Source: DAOVDI01 sp965373045
Lineage (GTDB): Bacteria > Acidobacteriota > Aminicenantia > Aminicenantales > Aminicenantaceae
Direction of reading: 5' to 3'
Assembly: GCA_965373045.1 (NCBI GenBank)
Contig: CBDVEQ010000105.1
Span: 1 to 9,917, forward strand
Length of the DNA: 9,917 nucleotides
Part shown: piece by piece, positions 1 through 6,321 of the stretch
Position numbering within the stretch: position 1 is the stretch's first letter
How the letters are laid out: each line of letters starts with the position of its first letter
The notes under the pieces: model-generated
What the model was told of the DNA's origin: nothing
The model's input: only the letters and a program-made list of their open reading frames with translations
Database searches by the model: none
Position numbers and translations under genes: made by a program

Positions 1-107
1 TCCCTTCTTCATTAGCTTTTATCAAAAGAAAAATTGAAAGTCAATCAAAATTACGCCTATGTCAATGCCATACAATAATATCCTATTCTCGGCAACGGGT
101 AATACTC

Positions 108-136
108 TAGCTTTTTGTAGTGTATAGGCATATAAT
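108..136 (+). promoter_or_regulatory. possible promoter for the phosphatase operon
   Basis: A perfect -10 hexamer TATAAT lies at 131-136, in an AT-rich leader about 75 bases before the first gene. The -35 region at the expected distance (108-113, TAGCTT) is a poor match, so the call rests mainly on the -10 box and its position. Nothing else was recognised in 1-211: no convincing reading frame, RNA gene or repeat. Confidence 0.3.
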
Positions 137-211
137 TTATCGTAAATCATAGTGAGCAGTACTAAAAATGGGACATATAAGAAAAAATATTGTTTTCAAG
201 CATTTAACTAG

Positions 212-1327
212 ATGAATAATAATATTCAAAATCCGATAAGAAATATTAAGAAAACATTTATTCTTTCTTTATTTATTTTTAGCTTTCTATTCAATCTCTA
301 TGCAGACAGCATACAATGTGTATGGACAGGGATAGAAAAAATTGTAGCTGTAGGCGATGTTCATGGTGACTATGAGAATTTTGTAAAGATATTGAAAGGA
401 ACAGGATTGATTGATAAAGAACTTCACTGGACAGGCGGAAAAACTCATCTCGTCCAAACCGGAGACATCTTGGACAGAGGCCCTGATGCAAAGAAAGTCT
501 TAGACCTGTTGATGAGATTGGAAAAAGAGGCTGAAGAGGCAGGAGGTAAGGTTCACGCATTGATTGGCAACCATGAAGAAATGAATATTATGGGAATATC
601 CTTCCGCTATTCAGGTTATGTTGGAGTAAACCAATTTATTTCTTTCCTTCCTGATAAATACAGGAAGAAGAAAGAAAAAGAATTTAGAAAAAAGATAAAG
701 AAAAATTCCCTCAGAGAGACGGAGCCGGATTCTGCCTCAAATAACAAATTAGAGGCGAATTGGAAGAAATTTTTAAGAGAAGTCATAAGAAACAACAACC
801 ACCCGGCTCGAAGAGAGTATACAGACTCCTTTAATGAAAAATATGGAAGATGGATCCTTCAACACAATGCAGTTATTAAAATCAATGACGCCATATTCGT
901 TCATGGGGGAATCAGCGAAAAATTCTCCACCTGGAAGCTGGAGGATATAAATGATCTCCTGCGTAAAGAGCTAAATTTGCTGCGAATTGCGGCAAAACGT
1001 ATTCACCCAATCCGAATCTTCAAACCTGAAATTGTTTATGTCTCTGGCGGACCACTCTGGTATCGGGGTTTAGCCCAAAAGGGCGAGAAGAACTTTAAAG
1101 AAGATGTCGATAGAATCTTGCACAATCTCGACGCTAAATATATGGTAATAGCACACACGCCCCAAACTGGCAGCATCGCTGTTTCAATAGAGAATATGAG
1201 CCGGTTTCAAGAAAGGATCTGGATCATTGATACTGGCATGTCAGATTATTATGGTGGCATTCCTGCTGCCTTGATCATCGAGAATGGAAATTTCTCAATA
1301 TGGTGGGAGGGATATGATGAAAAATAA
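212..1327 (+). CDS. exported PPP-family (Shewanella-like) metallophosphatase
   Basis: This is a calcineurin-like metallophosphoesterase that probably removes phosphate from phosphoproteins or another phosphoester outside the cytoplasm. The PPP signature is complete: GDVHGD (residues 48-53, metal ligands D49 and H51), GDILDRG (84-90), GNHE (119-122), VHGG (230-233) and a late His in AHTPQ (314-318). SGGPLWYRG (278-286) and the end motif IDTGMS with YYGG resemble the Shewanella-like (Shelph) branch rather than serine/threonine PP1/PP2A. Residues 14-32 form a basic-then-hydrophobic export signal, with a possible cleavage near the YADS sequence. A very charged Lys/Glu-rich insert lies at about 150-200, between GNHE and VHGG. 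The only usable early ATG has no visible Shine-Dalgarno sequence. The last 11 bases overlap the start of the next gene, which implies translational coupling. The family call is secure; the substrate is unknown. Confidence 0.9.
   Translation: MNNNIQNPIRNIKKTFILSLFIFSFLFNLYADSIQCVWTGIEKIVAVGDVHGDYENFVKILKGTGLIDKELHWTGGKTHLVQTGDILDRGPDAKKVLDLLMRLEKEAEEAGGKVHALIGNHEEMNIMGISFRYSGYVGVNQFISFLPDKYRKKKEKEFRKKIKKNSLRETEPDSASNNKLEANWKKFLREVIRNNNHPARREYTDSFNEKYGRWILQHNAVIKINDAIFVHGGISEKFSTWKLEDINDLLRKELNLLRIAAKRIHPIRIFKPEIVYVSGGPLWYRGLAQKGEKNFKEDVDRILHNLDAKYMVIAHTPQTGSIAVSIENMSRFQERIWIIDTGMSDYYGGIPAALIIENGNFSIWWEGYDEK
1305..1311 (+). promoter_or_regulatory. ribosome binding site that decides the paralog A start
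   Basis: GGGAGGG ends 5 bases before the ATG at 1317 and 2 bases before the ATG at 1314. It favours 1317 over the upstream in-frame ATG at 1284, which would place extra hydrophilic residues before the signal peptide. The site lies inside the end of the phosphatase gene. Confidence 0.7.
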
Positions 1328-2111
1328 GAAAATTCTTTCCTTTTTGTTTATTACATGCTTCGTTTTTAGTAATTGGTGGTGTCAATCGCAAACAACCAAA
1401 AAAGAAAATTTGAAGCAAATAGACATAGAGAATTACTTAAGAACCGCAAAGATTGTTTCCGTTGAAAAAGACCAGGAAGCAGGAAGAACCGCGCCTTGGA
1501 GAATTACTCTGGATGATGGAGGAATTGTGCGGCAAGGATTCTTTAAGCACGTAAATGCTTCAAGACCCACAATTCTCCCAGACAGCTATAAATACGAATT
1601 AGCTGCATATGAGTTGAATAAACTACTTGATCTAAACATTGTTCCTCCTGCTGTAGAAAGAGAAATAGAGAGTATAAAAGGATCCCTCCAGCAATACATA
1701 AAAAACTTCATAAGAGAAAGTGACCGAAAAAGAAAAAATATTGATCCTCCAGATCCTAAGAATTTTGAAAACACTCTGGAGGAGATAAAAATTTTCGAGA
1801 ATTTAGTTTATGATGAGTGTCTTGATACGGATGATATTTTTATTCAAAGAGAGGATTGGAAAGTCTGGAGAGTTGATTTTTCTGAGGCTTTTTCCCCTTC
1901 TTCGGAGTTGCTCCCTGGCTGCAAAATCAGGCGATGCTCGAAGAAGCTTTATAAAAACCTTCAAAAATTGGACAATGATTCCATCAAAGCCAAACTCAAG
2001 CTCTATCTCAATGACGAGGAAATCAAAACTCTGCTGATACGAAAAAAAATCATCCTGGATAAAATCAAACACTTGATAAAAGAGAAAGGAGAAGAATCCG
2101 TCCTTTTCTAA
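1317..2111 (+). CDS. exported kinase-fold paralog A, catalytic loop degenerate (likely pseudokinase)
   Basis: This 264-residue protein is homologous to the two proteins encoded at 4606-5427 and 5494-6321. Residues 1-22 are a signal peptide (basic start, hydrophobic stretch, Cys at 22; not a standard lipobox). The N-lobe elements are kept: a Lys in GFFKH (K77), a helix with YELAAYELNKLLDLNIVPP and E94, and a hinge-like KGSLQQYI (121-128). The metal-site Asp is also kept, in RVDFSEAF (D187). The catalytic loop is not: where B and C read IANDDR, this protein reads VYDECL (164-169), so the catalytic Asp-Arg pair is lost and one residue is inserted before the conserved DW. It is therefore probably a nucleotide-binding or scaffold pseudokinase. 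The gene overlaps the phosphatase by 11 bases, suggesting a partner role. It ends in the family tail GEESVLF. Family membership is certain by internal comparison; the kinase fold is inferred from motifs. Confidence 0.75.
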   Translation: MKNKKILSFLFITCFVFSNWWCQSQTTKKENLKQIDIENYLRTAKIVSVEKDQEAGRTAPWRITLDDGGIVRQGFFKHVNASRPTILPDSYKYELAAYELNKLLDLNIVPPAVEREIESIKGSLQQYIKNFIRESDRKRKNIDPPDPKNFENTLEEIKIFENLVYDECLDTDDIFIQREDWKVWRVDFSEAFSPSSELLPGCKIRRCSKKLYKNLQKLDNDSIKAKLKLYLNDEEIKTLLIRKKIILDKIKHLIKEKGEESVLF

Positions 2112-2164
2112 TTATTTTGACTTCATAGTACTTGTTATGAAAAACTCATTTAGAAAAATATGAT

Positions 2165-2171
2165 GGAGGGG
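2165..2171 (+). promoter_or_regulatory. ribosome binding site of the NTT-like carrier gene
   Basis: GGAGGGG lies 5 bases before the ATG at 2177. It selects that start over the in-frame ATG at 2207, which has only a weak upstream purine run. Confidence 0.65.
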
Positions 2172-2176
2172 ATGTT

Positions 2177-3571
2177 ATGAAGGATCGGGGAAATGAAGAA
2201 ATAAAGATGAGTGCAGAAAAATCGCCTGGAATTCTCTATAAAATTCTCAGACTGTTTACTGTCGTTCATCATGGTGAAGCGCTTACAGCTTTTCTTTTAA
2301 TGCTCAATATATTTTTCCTGCTTCTTGCCGCATATATACTGAAACCGATTAGAGAGGGACTTATCTTAGGGTTCAAAGGACCAGTTGTTAAAAGTTATCT
2401 CTATGGAGCAATGGCTATCTTATTTGTTTTTGTGATCAAAATATTCAGCCGGCTGGCATCACGAGTTTCGCGCCATCTTTTAATCACCTGGATCACAATC
2501 TTTTTTATTTCAAATTTGGTTATTTTTTACATCGCCATTTTAATTGGGTTTCCAGAGGGAGCTTTCAGTGTCATTTTTTATATCTGGTTTGGTATGTTTA
2601 ATGTCATGGTTGTTGCCCAGTTCTGGGCTTTTACCAATGATATATATAGTGATGAAGCTGGAAAACGTTTGTTTCCACTTGTTATGTTCGGGGCCAATTT
2701 TGGAGCCCTTGCAGGAAGTAAAATCTCCGGTTGGCTGATAAAGCCCATCGGCCTTTATCAGATGTTATTAGCAGCCGGAGGTGTGTTGGGAATCTGTATT
2801 TTTTTAACCTGGATTATCCATAAAAGAGAGGTTAAAAGTAAAGAAAGCATATCTATCAATGAAGAAATGAAGAATAAATCTGAAAATAAAATCGAAGAAA
2901 AACCTCTGGAAAAAGGAGGAGGTTTTAAGCTGGTTTTCAAAAGCCCCTACTTACTTTACATAGCATTTTTTCTATTGCTGCTTAACCTGGTGAACTCAAC
3001 CGGAGAGTTTATTTTAGGAGATGTGTTCACTCGAAGTGCAACTAAGGCTATTGAAAGCGGGACAGCAGTAGGATTGGACAAGCCTGAACTAATCGGAACA
3101 ATGATGGCAAATTTTTTCTCAACAGTTAACCTGGTGACTATACTCATAACATTATTGCTCACGTCCAGGATTTTTAAACTTTTCGGGATAAGAGGCGCTA
3201 TTTTTTTTCTTCCCGTTATTGCTTTGGGCGGCTATCTCATGATAAGTTTCGGGGCAGCATTGATGATAGTGAGGATAGCAAAAACCATGGAAAACAGCAC
3301 CGATTACTCATTAATGAACACTACCCGGCATGCTCTTTTCCTTATTACATCAAGAGAGGTCAAATACAAGGCCAAAACGGCCATAGATACCTTCTTTTGG
3401 AGGACAGGAGATGCCCTGTCAACCTTGATTGTTTTTCTGGGTACGAGTTATCTAGCATTTAATATGGAAAGTTTTGCAAAGTTTAATGTTGTTGTGGCTG
3501 TAATCTGGATTGCTGTTGGTATTTTAATTGCTAAAGAATACAAAAAATTATCGGCCCAAAAAACTCAATAA
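2177..3571 (+). CDS. NTT/Npt-type (ATP/ADP translocase-like) nucleotide carrier
   Basis: This is a 464-residue integral membrane protein with roughly 11-12 hydrophobic segments, in two halves joined by a charged cytoplasmic-type linker at about 216-250. It resembles the non-mitochondrial ATP/ADP translocase (NTT, TlcC, Npt) branch of the major facilitator superfamily. Supporting blocks are YILKPIREGL in the first membrane span (53-62), QFWAFTNDIYSDEAGKRLFP (148-167) followed by a G-x-x-G-rich span (172-180), and the late signature TDYSLMNTTRHALFL (375-389) with KYKAKTAIDTFFWRTGDA (396-413). Members exchange ATP/ADP or move other nucleotides; many free-living bacterial homologues have no assigned substrate. 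The gene follows paralog A by 65 bases on the same strand with a strong ribosome site, so it probably belongs to that operon. The stop lies only 8 bases from the convergent gene's stop. Confidence 0.8.
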   Translation: MKDRGNEEIKMSAEKSPGILYKILRLFTVVHHGEALTAFLLMLNIFFLLLAAYILKPIREGLILGFKGPVVKSYLYGAMAILFVFVIKIFSRLASRVSRHLLITWITIFFISNLVIFYIAILIGFPEGAFSVIFYIWFGMFNVMVVAQFWAFTNDIYSDEAGKRLFPLVMFGANFGALAGSKISGWLIKPIGLYQMLLAAGGVLGICIFLTWIIHKREVKSKESISINEEMKNKSENKIEEKPLEKGGGFKLVFKSPYLLYIAFFLLLLNLVNSTGEFILGDVFTRSATKAIESGTAVGLDKPELIGTMMANFFSTVNLVTILITLLLTSRIFKLFGIRGAIFFLPVIALGGYLMISFGAALMIVRIAKTMENSTDYSLMNTTRHALFLITSREVKYKAKTAIDTFFWRTGDALSTLIVFLGTSYLAFNMESFAKFNVVVAVIWIAVGILIAKEYKKLSAQKTQ

Positions 3572-3579
3572 TAGACTGG

Positions 3580-4413
3580 TTAACGCAAATCTTTAACCTT
3601 AATGATTCCGCCTGAATCCTGGGCAATGTAAAGATAGCCTTTATCGTCTAATGTAATCCCCTCTTGGTTGGCCCCGAGGAAAGCATATTCTTTAACTAAT
3701 TTCCCCTCCAGGGTTATCTCCACAAGGATATTATCAGCATCACTCACAACATTTAAAAGTCCTGTTTCCCGATCATAATACATGGCTGCAGGGTCATCCA
3801 TCTTAAAAGGTAGAACCCGGATAATACGAGCTTCGGCTGTCACAGTTTGGCTCGATTTCAAAGGAACCAGAACTTCCATTATACATGAAGGGTCCCACTG
3901 GTTGCCGATGTAAAAAGTTCCTCCCTCGGGATGATTTTCATCTGAGACAAAAGCAATAGATTCAATGCCATTATCATATTCTTCTTCCTGCTTTTGAAGG
4001 AAGTTGGGATCACCTTCGAATTCTCTATTCATTGGAAATTCTCGGATGACTTCCTTCTTATCCGGGTCAAACTCAAGAATAACATCCCTGCCTTCATAGA
4101 CTATGTATAAAAGTCCTGATTGAGGATTTACTGTTACTCCCTCCAAATCTCCTGGAATCTTTTGATTAAAGACAGGGGTTCCATCAGTCTCGATTTCAGC
4201 AATCTCTCCCTCATCACTCACAATAAAAAGAGTTTTTCTTTGGGGATGAAAGCAGATACCAGAAGGCTCGACAAAATTTTGCTGGTCAATGTCTCCGCCA
4301 AATCCCTGCACATCCAGCCATTCATAAGGAAACCGAATGCTTGGAGAGTAATTTGTCGACGAACAAGAGATTACAAAGACTAAGCTAATCAGCAAAAATA
4401 ACGTTGTTTTCAT
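3580..4413 (-). CDS. SdiA-regulated (YjiK-like) beta-propeller lipoprotein
   Basis: This is a 277-residue lipoprotein. The signal peptide ends in the lipobox VISC with Cys17, followed by Ser-Ser-Thr, so the mature protein is probably anchored to a membrane and faces the periplasm or outside. The rest is a repeat-rich beta-propeller with the SdiA-regulated/YjiK pattern: EPSGICFHPQRKTLFIVSDE (48-67), DLEGVTVNPQSGLLYIVYEG (89-108), GIESIAFV (149-156), a variant blade with AAMYYDRETGLLNVVSD (209-225), and a final EGITLDDKGYLYIAQDSGG (251-269). The biochemical function of this family is not settled; phytase-like or esterase-like roles have been considered for related propellers. A GGAGAAGA ribosome site lies at 4421-4428. 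The gene has its own promoter at 4485-4512, divergent from the B/C pair, and converges on the carrier gene. Confidence 0.85.
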   Translation of the reverse strand: MKTTLFLLISLVFVISCSSTNYSPSIRFPYEWLDVQGFGGDIDQQNFVEPSGICFHPQRKTLFIVSDEGEIAEIETDGTPVFNQKIPGDLEGVTVNPQSGLLYIVYEGRDVILEFDPDKKEVIREFPMNREFEGDPNFLQKQEEEYDNGIESIAFVSDENHPEGGTFYIGNQWDPSCIMEVLVPLKSSQTVTAEARIIRVLPFKMDDPAAMYYDRETGLLNVVSDADNILVEITLEGKLVKEYAFLGANQEGITLDDKGYLYIAQDSGGIIKVKDLR

Positions 4414-4484
4414 TTTCTACTCTTCTCCAAAAAATGCTGAATTTTAAATTTAAACAATTGCATTTTTTATTCATGAAAAGAAAA

Positions 4485-4512
4485 TTTATACCATAAAAGA
4501 AATTTATGTCAA
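4485..4512 (-). promoter_or_regulatory. sigma70-type promoter for the SdiA-regulated lipoprotein
   Basis: Read on the minus strand, a consensus -35 TTGACA (4507-4512) is followed after 16 bases by TATAAA (4485-4490). TGG sits directly before the -10, giving an extended -10 element. Transcription would start near 4478 and leave a leader of about 65 bases. Confidence 0.65.
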
Positions 4513-4531
4513 TTTAAACTTTGTTTTTGAT

Positions 4532-4560
4532 TTGATTTTTTAAAAAAATAGATTTATATT
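4532..4560 (+). promoter_or_regulatory. sigma70-type promoter for the B/C kinase-fold pair
   Basis: TTGATT (4532-4537) and TATATT (4555-4560) are separated by the optimal 17 bases. The start would be near 4567, just before the first gene of the pair. The -35 lies 19 bases from the -35 of the divergent lipoprotein promoter, so one bound regulator could affect both directions. Confidence 0.55.
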
Positions 4561-4592
4561 ATTAGCAAAATTGTAGGGGCAATGACCGAATT

Positions 4593-4596
4593 AGGA
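4593..4596 (+). promoter_or_regulatory. ribosome binding site supporting the inner start of paralog B
   Basis: AGGA lies 9 bases before the ATG at 4606. The upstream in-frame ATG at 4582 has GGGG only 2 bases before it, which is too close. The choice is not certain; both starts leave a valid export signal. Confidence 0.4.
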
Positions 4597-4605
4597 AAAA
4601 AGAAA

Positions 4606-5427
4606 ATGAAACAAAAAAGTTTTCTTGGTATACTTTTATTTCTTTTTATAGCTCATAGCTATGTAGCTATCGGCCAATTTACTCCTGCTGAAATTGCTCA
4701 AAGGAAAGAGCTGGAAGAATTCCTTAAAACTGCGGAAATCATAAAATCTGAAGATATAGGAGAAGGAGTTACAAAACCATTAAAACTCACATTAAAGAAG
4801 GGAGATGTGGAAAGATATGGGGTATGGAAAAACCCCAGCGGCATTCAGAAAGGCCAGCTTGAGGGCTGGCAGTATGAAATAGCTGCTTATGAGATGGATA
4901 AACTTTTGGGATTAAACATGGTCCCACCCACAGTCGAGAGAAAACTCCAAGAATTGAGAGGGTCTCTTCAGCTCTGGATAGAGTCTCAATTCAGCGATCT
5001 AGAAATGAGGGAAAAAGGAATTGATATTCCTGATTCTGAGCTTCTGCAGTGGTCAAAAATGAAATATCTGGCAAGAGCATTTGACTGTTTGATTGCCAAC
5101 GACGACAGAACCCAGCAGAATATGCGCTATACTCAGGATTGGCGGACGATTCTCATCGACCATTCCCGCTCTTTTCGCTCCTCCAAGAAATTCACGAAGA
5201 AACTTGTTTTTGGGAAAAAAGGTATAAAGGGCGTCAAGCTTATAAGATACCTCCCCAGGGCCTTTGTGGAAAAGGTCAAAGCCTTAAACCTTGATAACAT
5301 AAAGAACGCTGTGGGCCCTTATTTGAAAAATAAAGAGATCAAAGCTGTCCTCAAACGTAAAGAGCTTCTCCTCAATGAAATCGAGGAAATGATAAAAGAA
5401 AAAGGTGAAAATAAGGTTTTGTATTAA
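4606..5427 (+). CDS. exported atypical kinase-fold paralog B, motifs intact
   Basis: This 273-residue protein (281 if started at 4582) has a signal peptide ending near AIG, so that the mature chain begins QFTP, as in paralog C. Motif order matches the HipA / PI3-PI4 kinase / CotH / Fam20C type fold. It has a Lys in GVWKNP (K75), a helix with YEIAAYEMDKLLGLNMVPPT and E91, a hinge-like RGSLQLWI (118-125), a catalytic loop IANDDRTQQN (163-172; D167 with N172 five residues later, the usual Asp-to-Asn spacing) and the metal site LIDHSRSF (183-190, D185). A basic stretch and a helical C-terminal third follow, ending GENKVLY. Of the three paralogs this one has the most complete active site. It is probably a kinase acting in the envelope, with a protein, lipid or small-molecule substrate unknown. 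It heads a two-gene operon. Confidence 0.75.
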   Translation: MKQKSFLGILLFLFIAHSYVAIGQFTPAEIAQRKELEEFLKTAEIIKSEDIGEGVTKPLKLTLKKGDVERYGVWKNPSGIQKGQLEGWQYEIAAYEMDKLLGLNMVPPTVERKLQELRGSLQLWIESQFSDLEMREKGIDIPDSELLQWSKMKYLARAFDCLIANDDRTQQNMRYTQDWRTILIDHSRSFRSSKKFTKKLVFGKKGIKGVKLIRYLPRAFVEKVKALNLDNIKNAVGPYLKNKEIKAVLKRKELLLNEIEEMIKEKGENKVLY

Positions 5428-5480
5428 TAATTTTTTATGCCTTATTTCAGATAAATTAACGATAAAAATCTCAAATATGA

Positions 5481-5487
5481 AGGAGGG
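5481..5487 (+). promoter_or_regulatory. strong ribosome binding site of paralog C
   Basis: AGGAGGG lies 6 bases before the ATG at 5494, a near-ideal Shine-Dalgarno sequence, stronger than that of paralog B. Confidence 0.7.
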
Positions 5488-5493
5488 AAGAAG

Positions 5494-6321
5494 ATGAAAA
5501 AAATCCTAATTACCTTTTTTTCCTTGGTGATTATCATAGGTTTTAATCTTCAATGCTTTGCTCAGTTCACTCCGGAAGAAGTGGCCGAAAGAGCCAAATG
5601 GGAAGAATTTCTCAAGACAGCAAAAATTACCGGCCATGAACAGATGGGTGGTCGAGAAGCAGTCACAGAACCCTGGAAACTCACCCTGGAAAAAGATGGC
5701 ATCATAAGAAATGCCTTATGGAAAAATCCAGAAGGCCGGAAGAAAGGATTTATAGAAGGCTGGAAATGGGAAATCGCTGCCTACCGCTTGGATAAGCATC
5801 TAGGCCTGAACATGGTTCCTCCCACCGTTGAAAAAAGATTTCAAGGGGATCGTGGTTCCTGCCAATTATGGATTAATGCCTGGATAAGTCTCAAAGATAA
5901 ATATGAGCAAAATATTAAAATTCTTTCTTATAAAGTCTTCCATTGGAATAGAGCGCTCTTCCTGCAGCGAGCTTTCGATAACTTAATTGCCAACGACGAC
6001 CGGCATCAAAATCAATATCTTATAACCAAGGATTGGCGGATGATTCTGATTGACCACTCTCGTTCCTTCCGGACTACCAAAAAATTCACAAAAAAACTCA
6101 TTTACGATGAGAAATATAAAGAAGGCCCAAGGCTTATGAAGGAGCTTCCTCGTGCTTTTTACGAGAAATTAAAGGCTCTAAATTCTGAGTTGATTAAAAA
6201 TATAGTCGGGGAATATCTGACAGACAAAGAAATTGAGGCGATGCTTATTAGAAGAGATTTAATAATCAAATGGCTGGACAAGCGTATAAAGAAGCTCGGT
6301 GAGGATAAAGTATTATACTGA
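5494..6321 (+). CDS. exported atypical kinase-fold paralog C
   Basis: This 275-residue protein is about half identical to paralog B by eye and lies 66 bases downstream of it with no obvious terminator between, so the two are probably cotranscribed. The signal peptide (1-23) ends CFA before QFTP. Kinase-like elements are K77 in ALWKNP, E93 in WEIAAYRLDKHLGLNMVPPT, hinge-like RGSCQLWI (120-127), catalytic loop IANDDRHQNQ (165-174) and metal site LIDHSRSF (185-192, D187). The loop has the DRH triplet typical of PI3/PI4 and Fam20 kinases. However, the residue five after the second Asp is Gln174, with Asn one place early (N173); counted from the first Asp (D168) the spacing to N173 is five. The tail is GEDKVLY. 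Its stop abuts the stop of the convergent RsbW-like gene. Activity is likely but unproven; the substrate is unknown. Confidence 0.75.
   Translation: MKKILITFFSLVIIIGFNLQCFAQFTPEEVAERAKWEEFLKTAKITGHEQMGGREAVTEPWKLTLEKDGIIRNALWKNPEGRKKGFIEGWKWEIAAYRLDKHLGLNMVPPTVEKRFQGDRGSCQLWINAWISLKDKYEQNIKILSYKVFHWNRALFLQRAFDNLIANDDRHQNQYLITKDWRMILIDHSRSFRTTKKFTKKLIYDEKYKEGPRLMKELPRAFYEKLKALNSELIKNIVGEYLTDKEIEAMLIRRDLIIKWLDKRIKKLGEDKVLY

Noticed and set aside
1..12. Possible start of a divergent gene at the left edge (ATG on the minus strand)
   Set aside because: Only four codons are visible and there is no ribosome site before it.
1284..1316. Upstream in-frame ATG extending paralog A
   Set aside because: It lacks a ribosome site, lies deeper inside the phosphatase gene, and places hydrophilic residues ahead of a normal basic/hydrophobic signal peptide; the GGGAGGG before 1317 decides.
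3578..3598. GGTTAA ... TTAACC inverted repeat between the convergent carrier and lipoprotein genes, as a terminator
   Set aside because: Only six AT-rich pairs around a nine-base loop and no T run on either strand; too weak to call.
4582..6321. Tandem paralogs B and C as a recent assembly duplication
   Set aside because: The two differ throughout, with about half the residues changed, different loop lengths and different leader sequences, so they are an old duplication, not an artefact.
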